Counted from the stretch's first letter, positions 50,759 through 60,970 are shown. The stretch: 64,000 bases of DNA from Thalassolituus alkanivorans (GCF_020447205.1 NZ_JAJAEL010000038.1:121710-185709); one strand, 5' to 3'. Translations and numbers: made by a program. Notes: a model not told the origin generated them from the letters alone.

Positions 50759-53582
50759 CGCCATACCTCTTTTGTTCTTCGGTTTTGTTAAATCGCGCCG
50801 GAGACAGCAGCGCCAACGCTTTGAAACTGTCATCAATCCACTGGTTAAAGTGACCTTTCCAGCCTTGCTCAACATTGCTGGTGTATACCGACAATGCCAG
50901 TTCCAGCATCGGCGCAGCTTGTTGTGCAATCAGCTCGCGGAACATTGCGCTATCCTGCTCGGACATGCCTTCCGGAACGGGCAGGGTCTGCAGCTCGTTA
51001 GCCATCTGCTGATACAGACGGGCAATTTTAAAACTGCCCTGGGTGGTGAATTCCAGCAGGCCATATTCGGCAGCCAGCTGATAACGGCTGACGGCATCCT
51101 GCAGACTCTGGTTTTTCAGCGGTAAATTGCGCTCGAGATTGGCAGCCAGACGGCGTTTATTAAACTCAGCAGCAAAGTAGTCGCCATATTCGTTATTGGC
51201 CCAGGCCGCCAGCCAGCGGGAACGGTCGGTACGCATTTCACCGGCACTGGCATCACCCTGAACAATGCGGCGCAGCCAATAGAGTTTGCGGCGCTCATCA
51301 TTTTGCTGGCCGTAAATCAGAGCAATGTGATAGCGCGCTTCCATACGGTTATCGAATGGCTGTTCATAATTACGAGCCCAGGTTTTGTAATACTCAAGCG
51401 CAGTATCCAGCTGACCCAGTTTTTCGTATAAGCCTGCAGCGGCGAACAGAGCATCACGTTTTACATCAGCACTTTTATCGTTGGCGTACAGGTAGTCGTA
51501 GGTTTTGGCAGCAGGCAGCAGCTGGCCATCCTGTTCATAGCCATAGGCCAGTTTGCGTGGGAATTCGGCTGCCAGCTCATGTTGTGGATAAAGGGCTCGT
51601 AATTCTTTCAGCTCTGTAATGGCTGGCTGCCATTGTTTTTCTGCAAGTAAAGTTACGGCTGCATCGTATTGGGCAATAACACGGACTTTGCTGTCAGGTG
51701 CAATGGTTTTGATGCGCAGCTGCTGTTCGGCGGCTGCCAGTTTTTGCCCGGCGGCCATCATGCCTTCGGCTTTTTTATACACGGCGGTGGCCATGCGCTC
51801 GCTGACGGCGACGTATTGTGGGTGTTGTTTGCCCAACAGCTGACGCTGGTTGTCGTAGTTCTTTTCCGCTTCCAGGTAATTTTTCTGCTGGTAATACGAG
51901 TGCGCGATAATACCGTATGCGGTTTGTTTCAGATTTTTATCCAGCGCTTTATTGCCGCTAATCAGCTTGCTGGCCACGTCAATCGCTTGTGGATAACGGT
52001 TCAGGCTGAATAAATATTCGGCGGCGTTAGTCAGTACGGCAGGTGAGCGCTTGTCGGTATCGTAGCGCTCGGTAAAGCGCAGCATACTGGCGACTGCATT
52101 TTCCTGTGCGTGGGATTTTTCTTTTGGATTCTGTTCCAGTTCCGCAATACGGTTCTGATAAGCCAGGATCGCGGCATAACCTGAGCGGTTGCCGAATTCT
52201 TTATCCTGATACTGGTAGCTGACAATTTCATAGTCGGCGGCAGCCTGATCGTACTGGCGGGCTTCGAAATGCGCTTCTGCTTTCAGGTAACGTTGTTTGG
52301 CCAGATCACTGCTTTGCGGAAAGCTGCTCAGATATTCGCCGTAATATTGAGTCGCACTGGCATAAGAGACGGCTGATTTTTCGTTAAGCTCATCGGCACC
52401 TTTAATTTTGGCGGCGTCTTTCTCGCCAGCCAGTTTGGCTTGCGCCTGGGCCTGGGCATGGAAGTGTGCGGCCAGCTCGGTCAGATAGGGTTTCAGGTTG
52501 CTGCTGATATCAGCACGCAGGGTTTCGCTGGCCTGTGCCCAGTAAGCGGATTGCATACCGTATTGGGCAACATAAGCCTGCTTGGCCTGTAATACGTCTT
52601 TGGCAAACGCACCTTTAATGTAGGCTGCAATCAGCTTGCTGTGCATACCCGGTGTGCGGCTATCCATTGGGTAGCTGGCAATAAAGTGCTGATAGGTTGC
52701 AGCGCTGTCGGCGTAACGGTTTTTCTCGAGGTAATAGGCCCCCAGATTTTCATACACCTGCCAGATATAGGCTTTGTTGCGCAGGCCTTTTACGTCACTG
52801 ATTTTTTCGGCACCGCCGAGGTTTACCAGTGTCAGACTGATGGAGTGCAGGGTGTCATCAACCAATGGCTTTTCGGCGTTGCTCAGGGTCTGGCTGCTTT
52901 GCTCGTCAAGAACAACGGAGAGCACATAAGCAAAAGATTCCAGTGCATCATCAAACAGTCCGCGCTTATACAGAGCCCAGCCCAGCATGTAATGGGCATT
53001 GAGCTTCAGCGATGGGGCATTGGCTTCCGTTACCGTGCGGTAATGAAATTCGGCCTGCTTGTATTTTTCGTTATTGAAATTGATGTCGCCTAAGCGGAAA
53101 TGGGCTTCGGCAATGCCGGAGTAATCCGGGTGCAGAGCCACCAGACGCTTAAGCATGGCCTCGGCATTTTTAGGCTCGCCTTCCATCTCATAGGCTTTCG
53201 ACAGCTGGTACAGCACTTCCGCGTTATCCGGAGAGTTCGGATATTTTTCCAGAATGTCGATATAAGAATTAATAGCGTCGCGGTAGTAACCTTTGCTTGG
53301 TTTATTCTCCGGGCTGGTTTGCAGGTGATCACCTTCGGCCATGGAGACACCGGCGATACGGCGTTCGATCTGCTCTTTCAGAAACTTGTCATCGACCAGC
53401 TCAAGCAGTTCCTGATATTCCTCACGCACCTGATGGTGATTCATATCGGAAAAATCGAGGTTACTTTCTTCGGTTTCCTGGCTTTTTAAGCTGCCGATTG
53501 TGTCGTTGCCGCCAAACAGACTGCATCCGCTCAACAATATTGGCAAACCCATAAGCAAGCCTATGTGGTTAAGGTGTTTCAT
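50745..53582 (-). CDS. Large TPR lipoprotein of the envelope operon (GltD-like)
   Basis: 945 residues. Lipobox LLSGCSLFGG. Nearly the whole protein is TPR/Sel-like helical repeats, for example EVLYQLSKAYEMEGEPKNAE, AEAHFRLGDINFNNEKYKQA, and later ALFAAAGLYEKLGQLDTALE. Large periplasmic TPR lipoproteins form the scaffold between motor and outer membrane in Agl-Glt machines. The ATG overlaps the TGA of the upstream gene (4-base overlap). Confidence 0.9.
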   Translation of the reverse strand: MKHLNHIGLLMGLPILLSGCSLFGGNDTIGSLKSQETEESNLDFSDMNHHQVREEYQELLELVDDKFLKEQIERRIAGVSMAEGDHLQTSPENKPSKGYYRDAINSYIDILEKYPNSPDNAEVLYQLSKAYEMEGEPKNAEAMLKRLVALHPDYSGIAEAHFRLGDINFNNEKYKQAEFHYRTVTEANAPSLKLNAHYMLGWALYKRGLFDDALESFAYVLSVVLDEQSSQTLSNAEKPLVDDTLHSISLTLVNLGGAEKISDVKGLRNKAYIWQVYENLGAYYLEKNRYADSAATYQHFIASYPMDSRTPGMHSKLIAAYIKGAFAKDVLQAKQAYVAQYGMQSAYWAQASETLRADISSNLKPYLTELAAHFHAQAQAQAKLAGEKDAAKIKGADELNEKSAVSYASATQYYGEYLSSFPQSSDLAKQRYLKAEAHFEARQYDQAAADYEIVSYQYQDKEFGNRSGYAAILAYQNRIAELEQNPKEKSHAQENAVASMLRFTERYDTDKRSPAVLTNAAEYLFSLNRYPQAIDVASKLISGNKALDKNLKQTAYGIIAHSYYQQKNYLEAEKNYDNQRQLLGKQHPQYVAVSERMATAVYKKAEGMMAAGQKLAAAEQQLRIKTIAPDSKVRVIAQYDAAVTLLAEKQWQPAITELKELRALYPQHELAAEFPRKLAYGYEQDGQLLPAAKTYDYLYANDKSADVKRDALFAAAGLYEKLGQLDTALEYYKTWARNYEQPFDNRMEARYHIALIYGQQNDERRKLYWLRRIVQGDASAGEMRTDRSRWLAAWANNEYGDYFAAEFNKRRLAANLERNLPLKNQSLQDAVSRYQLAAEYGLLEFTTQGSFKIARLYQQMANELQTLPVPEGMSEQDSAMFRELIAQQAAPMLELALSVYTSNVEQGWKGHFNQWIDDSFKALALLSPARFNKTEEQKRYGDEIR

Positions 53583-55264
53583 TGCTGTGCTCCGCTGCTG
53601 GAATCTTCGATGTTATTCAGGGCTTTGTCGTAAAGCCGCGCTTTACCCAGGCGCGCCTGTGCCCAGTAGTACCGGATCCGTTCTTCGTGCTTATCCAGCT
53701 CGGCGGTAATGACACCGCGCATCACTTTTTCCAGTGAGCGGATAAGGCTGTTGGTATTGCTGAGTTCCTGTTCAACCTGCGCTGCCAGTTTTTTACTGCG
53801 CGCCTGCAGCTGATAACTGAGTTTGTAGGGTTCTTTGATGGCGGCTACCTGGTCCATTTTATCGCCAACCAGTTCCAGCTCTTTCTGGGTATTGGCCCAA
53901 AGACTGGTAAAGCGTTCCTGATCACGTTCGGACAGTGTCAGGGTGGTCAGCTTCTGTTCCATTAATCCATCTTTATAGAAACGGAATTTTTTCTGAGTCT
54001 CGTTGGCGGCAGCCATCAGCTTTTCCATGCCGGTCTGGTCGCGGCGGATACGGATGATGAGCTCATGTTCGTGAATCTGCATTTGCCAGAACTGCAGGTT
54101 GCGGCGGATACCATACAGATCGCGCAGCTCTTTGATGACTGAGTAAAAATTATTGGAAGCCATCAGCTCGGTAAGAAAAGGGGTCAGCTTGTTGTAATCC
54201 AGGCTTGGCTGCATGCCATACCAGTCAGATTCGTCCAGCATGGCTTCGAGGTTAATAACAAATTCCTGTGGAATTTCTTGCGAGGCGATAACCTTACGCG
54301 CCATCTCAATAGCACTCAGGCCGTCTTTAAACGCTTTTTCGGCCAGCAGATATTGTTTCAGGGCACTGCGCTTGGCACCTTCGGTTTCATAAACATGGGC
54401 CAGCAGTACTTTGGCTTCCTGAGTTTCGGGAATGGTAATTGAACGCTGATTTAACAGATTAAGCGCAGGTACTGCGTCGCTATAGCGTTTTAATTTGATC
54501 GCGGCCCAGGCATAGGTTAACAGTGCGCGATTGGAATACAGGCCAGTGGTACGCACGCCCTGCAGATAATTCCAGGCAGCCAGCAGATTGCCTTCGGTCA
54601 TTTCCAGTTGTGCCAGCGCGTGCCGTGCACGGTCAGCCAGTACGGCCAGCTCTTCACTTTTATGCAATGCCGCAGTGGTCATTACGCGGTTCAGGCTGGC
54701 CATAGCTTCTTTGGTTTTGCCGCTTTTCAGCTGGCTGATGGCCAGGTTGTAAATCAGGTAAGGCTGAAAACGAATATTGTCTGACAACTGATTAATACCG
54801 GCGTTGGCAGCATCAGTCTGGCGGTTGCGGATATTAATCAGCGTCGCCAGGTAGTTATATTCACCGGCAATATCCTGCGGTACCTGACCGTTAATCTGCA
54901 TCAGGGCATGCGCAGCACGCGGAGTATCGGCTTTCTGATAATAGAGCTTGGCCAGATAAAACCAGGCGCGGTTGCGTTGCCCGGCAGCAACTTCCGGGGT
55001 GAGCAGCTGGCTGAAGATTTCTTCGGCCTGACCGGCAATACCATAAGAAAGGGTCATACCGCCTTTAAGTAAGCGGGCTTCATCGCCATGATGCTGCAGA
55101 GCATTCTGGCTGAGGGCGTATTCGTACTGTACCAGAGCGGAAAAATAATCCTGCTGATAGTAATCAAACAGAATACCGCCGTACTCCAGGTCTTTAACCT
55201 GCGCGGCGGTGGCACACTGGCTGGCAAGTATGAGTGGCAGCAGAAAGCGCATAAACATTCGCAT
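53579..55264 (-). CDS. Periplasmic TPR protein of the envelope operon
   Basis: About 561 residues from the ATG at 55264 (several in-frame starts: GTG 55276, ATG 55258, ATG 55252). Signal peptide MRFLLPLILASQCATAA. TPR-rich from about residue 30 to 300 (FDYYQQDYFSALVQYEYALS, AWFYLAKLYYQKADTPRAAH), then a coiled-coil C-terminal third (SYQLQARSKKLAAQVEQELS). No lipobox, so likely soluble in the periplasm. It starts 5 bases after the preceding stop and overlaps the next gene by 4. Confidence 0.87.
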   Translation of the reverse strand: MRMFMRFLLPLILASQCATAAQVKDLEYGGILFDYYQQDYFSALVQYEYALSQNALQHHGDEARLLKGGMTLSYGIAGQAEEIFSQLLTPEVAAGQRNRAWFYLAKLYYQKADTPRAAHALMQINGQVPQDIAGEYNYLATLINIRNRQTDAANAGINQLSDNIRFQPYLIYNLAISQLKSGKTKEAMASLNRVMTTAALHKSEELAVLADRARHALAQLEMTEGNLLAAWNYLQGVRTTGLYSNRALLTYAWAAIKLKRYSDAVPALNLLNQRSITIPETQEAKVLLAHVYETEGAKRSALKQYLLAEKAFKDGLSAIEMARKVIASQEIPQEFVINLEAMLDESDWYGMQPSLDYNKLTPFLTELMASNNFYSVIKELRDLYGIRRNLQFWQMQIHEHELIIRIRRDQTGMEKLMAAANETQKKFRFYKDGLMEQKLTTLTLSERDQERFTSLWANTQKELELVGDKMDQVAAIKEPYKLSYQLQARSKKLAAQVEQELSNTNSLIRSLEKVMRGVITAELDKHEERIRYYWAQARLGKARLYDKALNNIEDSSSGAQQ

Positions 55265-55269
55265 AAGCA

Positions 55270-55842
55270 CTACCACTGATTGATGGTAAACACAGGTTCC
55301 TGGCGGGCGCTGTCATCCGTGATGGCCAGTTCCAGATATTGGCTTGCTTTGCCTTTTTCCAGAGTCAGCTCTGCTGCTCTTTTATAAGCGCGACCATTCG
55401 GACCAATACCAGTAAAAAAGGCGGTGACTTCGTGCTTGCCTTCAGACAGGTTGGTCATAAACAGTTTCTGTACGCCACCGCGGTTCAGGGCTTCACGCTG
55501 TTTGGCGGAATACAGATGAGTGGAGACCATCTTGTCGTCGATTTTCAGTTTGACGCTTTCCAGGGTAAAAAACTGTCCACCTTCGACGGCCACAAAAACT
55601 GAAAACTGGGTGTTGGTCGGAAACAGCAGTGCTTCTTCCATTACCCGCAGATCTTTGTTCAGCGTGATAACACGGTTCTTCAGCGCCTGAATGTTTCCTG
55701 ACAGGCGCTGCACTTCGCTCATGGCTTTGTGGGCTTTTTCTTCCGATTTTTGCTGGCCGAAATCAATGCTGGCATCTGCGGCTAACAGGGGGGCAGATAC
55801 GGAAAAACTGATGAAAAATGACAATAATGCCCAAAAACGCAC
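55270..55842 (-). CDS. Periplasmic coiled-coil/beta protein, first gene of the envelope operon
   Basis: 190 residues from a GTG at 55842 (AGGAG 8 bases upstream). Signal peptide ending SAPLLAADA, a coiled coil (EKAHKAMSEVQRLSGNIQAL, about 33-68) and a beta domain (FSVFVAVEGGQFFTLESVKL, GKHEVTAFFTGIGPNG, LELAITDD). No named domain is recognised. It leads the nine-gene operon and so may be produced in highest amount. Confidence 0.82.
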   Translation of the reverse strand: MRFWALLSFFISFSVSAPLLAADASIDFGQQKSEEKAHKAMSEVQRLSGNIQALKNRVITLNKDLRVMEEALLFPTNTQFSVFVAVEGGQFFTLESVKLKIDDKMVSTHLYSAKQREALNRGGVQKLFMTNLSEGKHEVTAFFTGIGPNGRAYKRAAELTLEKGKASQYLELAITDDSARQEPVFTINQW

Positions 55843-56099
55843 GTCTGTTACTCCTGCCGCTCTTTACGCTGACGTTGGACGGTCGGGCATTATCTGCACT
55901 TATGAATTTAAAAACCTGCACCTGTTCAAAAAATGGAATAGTGCCAATTTTTTTTATCGCTAATGAGGCCTGCGTCACACTTTTGCTGCAACGGATGTCA
56001 CAGTGTGAACAAGTTAACAGTCGGAAGGTGATTCACTGCCAGACAGCCGGAAGGCCTTTTCCGTAAGATGCCCGCCGAATCTGTTATGACGGCATCATC

Positions 56100-56891
56100 A
56101 TGCAACAACACCTGATACTGGCGCTGAGCCTTTGTCTGGGGGCTTCTGTCGCCCTGGCGCAACAAGACAAACCGGCACAGCAGGAAAAACAACCTCCACA
56201 AGTTTCCAGCGAAGATATTGATCAGGCCCTGAAAGTGAAGGTGATTGATCCGTTTCTTGAGCTGCATACCGGCCCCGGGCGTGGTTATCCGGTTATTTAT
56301 GTGGTGGAAAAAGGCGAAGAGATTGCAGTGGTCAGTCGCCGTACAACCTGGTATCTGATCGCCGACCGGCGCGGCAAAACCGGCTGGGTGACCCGTGAGA
56401 GCCTGGCGCGGACACTGCTGGAAACCGGCACGCCAGTGGCGTTACCGGAAACCCGCCACGGTGATTTTTTACGTCACAAAGCGCGTCTTGGTTTTACTGT
56501 CGGCCAGCAGGAGGGCTCCGAACAGGTAAGTCTGCTGGCGGGTTACCGCCTGAACCGTAATTTTGGTATCGAAGCCGAATATGGTCAGTTGTTCGCAGAT
56601 ACCGTCGATGGTTACCAGCGCTCGGTCAGCCTGATTGTTGAACCGACGGATCGCTGGTCTTTCACTCCTTTTTTGTCAGCGGGTTTTGGTCGTCAGGAGT
56701 TGCAGCTGAAAGAAAAACTGCCTGGCAATAAACCGGTTAACGATGATTTCCGCAGTTTAGGCATTGGTGTAAATGCCTACATCGGTTTCAACTTCGTATT
56801 ACGCGGTGAATACCGCAATCTGACAATATTTTCAGACAATGACACAGTGAGTAACGCAATATGGCGAATTGGTTTCAGCAGTTTCTTCTGA
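56100..56891 (+). CDS. SH3b domain plus outer-membrane beta-barrel protein
   Basis: 263 residues. Signal peptide ending ASVALAQQ, an SH3b-type domain (residues about 45-100, HTGPGRGYPVIYVVEKGEEI, GKTGWVTRESL), then a small barrel of about eight strands (ARLGFTVGQ, LLAGYRLNRNFGIEAEYGQL, FTPFLSAGFGRQEL) ending with a terminal Phe (IGFSSFF). The barrel type resembles the OMP family found with Glt machines in Myxococcus. It is divergent from the nine-gene operon and overlaps the next gene by 31 bases. Confidence 0.83.
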   Translation: MQQHLILALSLCLGASVALAQQDKPAQQEKQPPQVSSEDIDQALKVKVIDPFLELHTGPGRGYPVIYVVEKGEEIAVVSRRTTWYLIADRRGKTGWVTRESLARTLLETGTPVALPETRHGDFLRHKARLGFTVGQQEGSEQVSLLAGYRLNRNFGIEAEYGQLFADTVDGYQRSVSLIVEPTDRWSFTPFLSAGFGRQELQLKEKLPGNKPVNDDFRSLGIGVNAYIGFNFVLRGEYRNLTIFSDNDTVSNAIWRIGFSSFF

Positions 56892-57526
56892 CGGCAGCAG
56901 TGTTGCTGCTCAGCCCATTGGCATTGTCTGCAGAAGAGGGTAATGATGGATCGGTGGTGATTAATCCGATCAAAATTATTGAGCCGGATGTTCAGCAAAG
57001 CAAAAATGATCAGGCAAAAATCGACAATGAAGTGTTCGAGGCTGGTTTTTTCCTGGGCATGATCAGTATCGAAGATTTCGGCACACATCCGCTATATGGC
57101 GTAAAAGCGTCATTTCATGCAACGGAAGATTTTTTCCTGCAGGCAAACTATGGCCGCAGTGAAGCCGGCCGTACAAGCTATGAAACCATTAATGGCAGTG
57201 GCATTAATATTCTGACTGATGCCGAACGGGAATACAGTTATTACGATGTTCTGGTGGGCTACAACCTGTTCCCTGGTGAAACCTTTGTTACACGTAATCT
57301 GACGTTTAATTCTGCATTTTATCTGGTTGGTGGTGTTGGTAATACGCGTTTTGCCGGGGATGAGCAATTTACTCTGGTGATTGGCACAGGTTACCGCATT
57401 ATTTTTTCAGATTGGCTGACCTGGAACCTGGATTATCGTGACCACATGTTTGACACGGAGCTGTTGGGGCATAAGAAGCAGACGCACAACATTGAATTTG
57501 CTACCGGGTTAACAGTTTTCTTTTAA
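56861..57526 (+). CDS. Second outer-membrane beta-barrel protein
   Basis: 221 residues. Signal peptide MANWFQQFLLTAAVLLLSPL-ALSAEE, then an eight-strand-like barrel (FLGMISIEDFGTHPLYGVKA, FFLQANYGRSEA, YYDVLVGYNLFPGE, FYLVGGVGNTRFAG, LTWNLDYRDH) ending GLTVFF. It is a paralogue in type of the preceding barrel but lacks the SH3 domain. The 31-base overlap implies translational coupling. Confidence 0.85.
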   Translation: MANWFQQFLLTAAVLLLSPLALSAEEGNDGSVVINPIKIIEPDVQQSKNDQAKIDNEVFEAGFFLGMISIEDFGTHPLYGVKASFHATEDFFLQANYGRSEAGRTSYETINGSGINILTDAEREYSYYDVLVGYNLFPGETFVTRNLTFNSAFYLVGGVGNTRFAGDEQFTLVIGTGYRIIFSDWLTWNLDYRDHMFDTELLGHKKQTHNIEFATGLTVFF

Positions 57527-57612
57527 TTGCATAACGGTTTGTAAACACAGGTCGCATTTTGTAGTCGTCATTCCGTTTACTATGCTGGTGTTACTTTAAG
57601 GTTGGAGGCTTT

Positions 57613-58347
57613 ATGGCTAGTCGGAATTTCGCAACAGGTATGCTGCTGTCTGTTTTACCGCTCGTTTTCAGCAATATCAGTGTTGCCGGTTCACCCTCAG
57701 ACTATAGCGAAGCCTGTGAGTGCAAAACCTCAGAGAATGGTACGCGTACCATTCCGGTTTTAATCCGCGACTTTAAAACCAGCCATCCGGATTTTGAAAC
57801 CATGGATGGTGTCGATTATGGCATCGTAAAAGAAGATCTGGGTGACGATGGACGTCCGGTTTACGCGCATGAAGGCCGCAGCAGAACGACAACGGGCAAA
57901 GCCAATTTTGACCAGTGGTATCGTGATGTTCCGGGCGTGAATATGGCCATCAGCAAGAATCTGACGATTCGTGAAATTGCTTCAGGCTTCTGGGAATACA
58001 GTAACCACAGTTTCTTCCCGATTGACCGTGAAGGCTTCGGTAATCAGGGAAATTATCATAATTACCACTTCACGCTGGAAACACATCTGAAGTTTTATTA
58101 TGTGCCGGGCGGCCACTTTACCTTCCGCGGTGATGATGACCTGTTTCTGTTTATCAACGGTAAGCTGGCGATGGATATCGGTGGTGTTCATGGCATGATC
58201 GAGAAAACCCTCGATCTGGATCAGGTTGCCGAGCGTCTGGGGATTGAGCCTTACAACACCTATTCATTTGATCTGTTCTTTGCCGAACGCCATACCACTG
58301 AGTCGCATTTTAAATTCCAGACCACACTGGAGCTTGAATGCCTCTGA
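57613..58347 (+). CDS. Fibro-slime domain (PA14-like) secreted protein
   Basis: 244 residues. Signal peptide ending SNISVAGS, a fibro-slime domain with IPVLIRDFKTSHPDFE, NFDQWYRDVPGVN and the core block FTFRGDDDLFLFINGKLAMD followed by IGGVHG. This is the TIGR02148-type module known from Fibrobacter and Myxococcus surface proteins. It follows the barrel genes and precedes a terminator, placing it in the three-gene set divergent from the motor operon. Confidence 0.93.
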   Translation: MASRNFATGMLLSVLPLVFSNISVAGSPSDYSEACECKTSENGTRTIPVLIRDFKTSHPDFETMDGVDYGIVKEDLGDDGRPVYAHEGRSRTTTGKANFDQWYRDVPGVNMAISKNLTIREIASGFWEYSNHSFFPIDREGFGNQGNYHNYHFTLETHLKFYYVPGGHFTFRGDDDLFLFINGKLAMDIGGVHGMIEKTLDLDQVAERLGIEPYNTYSFDLFFAERHTTESHFKFQTTLELECL

Positions 58348-58381
58348 TCCGGATTATATAAGCGGATAAGCAGTAATAAAA

Positions 58382-58406
58382 AACCCGGCAATTGCCGGGT
58401 TTTTTA
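58382..58406. terminator. Bidirectional terminator between fibro-slime and ilvC genes
   Basis: AACCCGGCAATTGCCGGGTT (58382-58401) with A-run before and T-run after, between convergent genes. Confidence 0.92.
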
Positions 58407-58429
58407 TTACTGCGGGTTAAAGAACAAAA

Positions 58430-59917
58430 TCAGTTGGCTTCAACGATGCGCTTCATGTCAGTCATGTAGCCACGCAGTTCCTGACCAATCCACTCAACCG
58501 GGTGGTTGCGGATGTTTTCGTTCACTTCGATCAGGCGCTTGTTGTCTACAGAGTTAGACTTCAGCTTCAGGCCTTTACCGATAACGTCGGTGCTGATGTG
58601 TGGCATGAACTTCTCGCGCAGCAGAGGTACAGCAGCGTGAGAGAACAGGTAGTTACCGTACTCAGCAGTATCGGAAATAACCACGTTCATTTCGTACAGC
58701 TTACGACGGGCGATGGTGTTGGCGATCAGCGGAGTTTCGTGCAGAGACTCGTAGTACGCAGATTCTTCAACGATGCCGCTCTCAACCATGGTTTCGAACG
58801 CCAGTTCAACGCCGGCTTTGATCATGGCAACCAGCAGGATGCCGTGGTCGAAGTATTCCTGTTCGTTGATTTCAACGTCAGAAGCCGGTGCTTTTTCGAA
58901 GCCGGTTTCTGCCGTTTCTTCACGCCAGGTCAGCAGGTTTTTATCGTTGTTGGCCCAGTCAGCCATCATGGTGCGGGAGAATTCGCCGGTCATGATGTCG
59001 TCCTGATGCTTGCGGAACAGAGGACGCATCAGTTCTTTCAGTTCTTCAGCCATGTCGAACGCAACGATTTTCGCCGGGTTAGACAGACGGTCCATCATGT
59101 TGGTGATGCCACCGTACTTCAGAGCTTCAGTCACAGTTTCCCAACCGTACTGGATCAGCTTGGCTGCGTAGCCTTCGTCGATACCGTCTTCAACCATTTT
59201 CTCGAAGCCCAGGATCGCACCGGTCTGCAGCATGCCGCACAGAATGGTCTGCTCGCCCATCAGGTCAGACTTAACTTCAGCAACGAAAGAAGATTCCAGA
59301 CAGCCAGCGCGGTGACCGCCAGTACCGGCAGCCCATGCTTTAGCGATGTCCCAGCCTTCGCCTTTAGGATCGTTTTCAGGGTGAACAGCGATCAGGGTCG
59401 GAACACCGAAACCACGCTTGTACTCTTCACGCACTTCAGAACCCGGGCACTTAGGAGCAACCATCACAACGGTCAGGTCAGGACGGATCTGCATGCCTTC
59501 TTCAACAATGTTGAAACCGTGGGAGTAACCCAGGCAGGCGCCTTCTTTCATCAGAGGCATAACAGCAGAAACAACAGCAGTGTGCTGCTTGTCTGGCGTC
59601 AGGTTGATCAGCAGATCAGCCTGTGGCACCAGTTCTTCGTAAGTACCAACAACGAAACCGTTGTCAGTCGCGTTTTTCCAGGACTGACGCTTTTCAGCGA
59701 TGGCTTCAGCACGCAGGGTGTAAGACACGTCCAGACCGGAATCGCGCATGTTCAGACCCTGGTTCAGGCCCTGAGCACCACAACCAACGATCACAACTTT
59801 CTTACCTTTCAGGAATTCAGCTTCGGAAGCGAATTCAGAACGGTCCATAAAACGGCAGCGGCCCAGCTGATCCAGCTGTTGACGCAGGTTCAGAGTATTG
59901 AAGTAGTTAGCACCCAT
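58430..59917 (-). CDS. ilvC: Ketol-acid reductoisomerase, class II (long form)
   Basis: 495 residues, the length of the enterobacterial class II enzyme rather than the short class I. NADPH motif [16 protein letters not shown], catalytic blocks [13 protein letters not shown] and [14 protein letters not shown], and a duplicated helical C-terminal domain. It makes dihydroxy-isovalerate in valine, leucine and isoleucine synthesis. AAGGAG precedes the ATG. IlvY is divergently encoded and a pair of candidate IlvY sites lies between them. Confidence 0.98.
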   Translation of the reverse strand: MGANYFNTLNLRQQLDQLGRCRFMDRSEFASEAEFLKGKKVVIVGCGAQGLNQGLNMRDSGLDVSYTLRAEAIAEKRQSWKNATDNGFVVGTYEELVPQADLLINLTPDKQHTAVVSAVMPLMKEGACLGYSHGFNIVEEGMQIRPDLTVVMVAPKCPGSEVREEYKRGFGVPTLIAVHPENDPKGEGWDIAKAWAAGTGGHRAGCLESSFVAEVKSDLMGEQTILCGMLQTGAILGFEKMVEDGIDEGYAAKLIQYGWETVTEALKYGGITNMMDRLSNPAKIVAFDMAEELKELMRPLFRKHQDDIMTGEFSRTMMADWANNDKNLLTWREETAETGFEKAPASDVEINEQEYFDHGILLVAMIKAGVELAFETMVESGIVEESAYYESLHETPLIANTIARRKLYEMNVVISDTAEYGNYLFSHAAVPLLREKFMPHISTDVIGKGLKLKSNSVDNKRLIEVNENIRNHPVEWIGQELRGYMTDMKRIVEAN

Positions 59918-59985
59918 CTCTGGCTCCTTAAATTGAGGTTATGTGGATTAAAAAACGTTGCGGCGAATAGTAGGGGAAGATGGCT

Positions 59986-60033
59986 GTTGCGTAAAATGCT
60001 ATATTTGCGCCGTCTCGTTGCGTTTTATGCAAC
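59986..60033. promoter_or_regulatory. Candidate IlvY operator pair in the ilvC-ilvY intergenic region
   Basis: GTTGCGTTTTATGCAAC (60017-60033) is a perfect GTTGC/GCAAC dyad of the LysR T-N11-A type; GTTGCGTAAAATGC (59986-59999) is a related half-conserved copy, giving two tandem sites about 31 bases apart as in other IlvY-controlled promoters. Confidence 0.7.
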
Positions 60034-60059
60034 GTCCTTATTTCAGCTAAGGAAATACG

Positions 60060-60935
60060 ATGGATTACAAGGACTTGCAGGTGTTCCTCAGTCTCAGTTC
60101 GCTGCAGCATCTGGGTAAAGCCAGCCAGCAATTACATATGAGTGCGTCGACACTGAGTCGCCGTCTGGCGCGGATGGAGGAAGAGGCCGGGGCACAGCTG
60201 TTCAGTCGTGACAGTTCACCCCTGCAGCTGACACCGGCGGGCGAGCTGTTCCGTCAGCACGCTGAGCAGACCCTGCTCAGCTGGGAGCAGTTGCGCAGTG
60301 CGGTGGGAACCCAGGTCAGCAATCTGAGCGGCCGGCTGACACTGTATTGCTCCGTTACCGCCAGCTACAGCTTTCTGGCGGACTTATTGTCGCGCTTTCG
60401 CGAAAAATATCCGCAGGTCGATCTGCGCATTCATACCGGCGATGCAGCGGAATCCATTCCCCGGGTCGAGTCCGGCGAGGCTGATGTGGTGATTGCCGCG
60501 CGTCCGGAACAGCTGGCTGGCGGTCTGACTTTTAAAGCCATGGCGGCATCACCGCTTCTCTTTATAGCGCCACGCGCACCGGGAGCGGTGCTGCCACTGA
60601 ATCAGACGGAGATCGACTGGGCGCAGGTGCCGATGGTGTTGTCGGAATCTGGTCTGGCACGCACCCGCGTTAACCGCTGGTTTGCCGCACGTAATATCGC
60701 CCCGCATATTTATGCTCAGGTAACGGGTAATGAGGCGATCGTCAGTATGGTGGCACTGGGAGTAGGCGTTGGTGTGGTGCCGGAGCTGGTGTTGCGCAAC
60801 AGCCCGATGGCTGGTCGGGTGCGGGTTTTAAATGTGCAGCCGGAACTTGAACCCTTTGCCATTGGTCTGTGTGCCCAGAGTCAGCGTTTGCAGGAACCCC
60901 TGTTGCAGGCGTTATGGAAGACAGCCGCCATTTAA
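60060..60935 (+). CDS. ilvY: LysR-family activator IlvY
   Basis: 291 residues. The winged helix is FLSLSSLQHLGKASQQLHMS with TLSRRLARMEEEAGAQLF; the rest is an effector domain (TLYCSVTASYSFLADLLSRF, MVALGVGVGVVPELVL). Divergence from ilvC and the sequence identify IlvY, which activates ilvC in response to acetolactate or acetohydroxybutyrate. AAGGA lies 6 bases before the ATG. Confidence 0.93.
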   Translation: MDYKDLQVFLSLSSLQHLGKASQQLHMSASTLSRRLARMEEEAGAQLFSRDSSPLQLTPAGELFRQHAEQTLLSWEQLRSAVGTQVSNLSGRLTLYCSVTASYSFLADLLSRFREKYPQVDLRIHTGDAAESIPRVESGEADVVIAARPEQLAGGLTFKAMAASPLLFIAPRAPGAVLPLNQTEIDWAQVPMVLSESGLARTRVNRWFAARNIAPHIYAQVTGNEAIVSMVALGVGVGVVPELVLRNSPMAGRVRVLNVQPELEPFAIGLCAQSQRLQEPLLQALWKTAAI

Positions 60936-60970
60936 TGCCTCATAATGAGCGGTTCTACTGAGGTGTGTTT

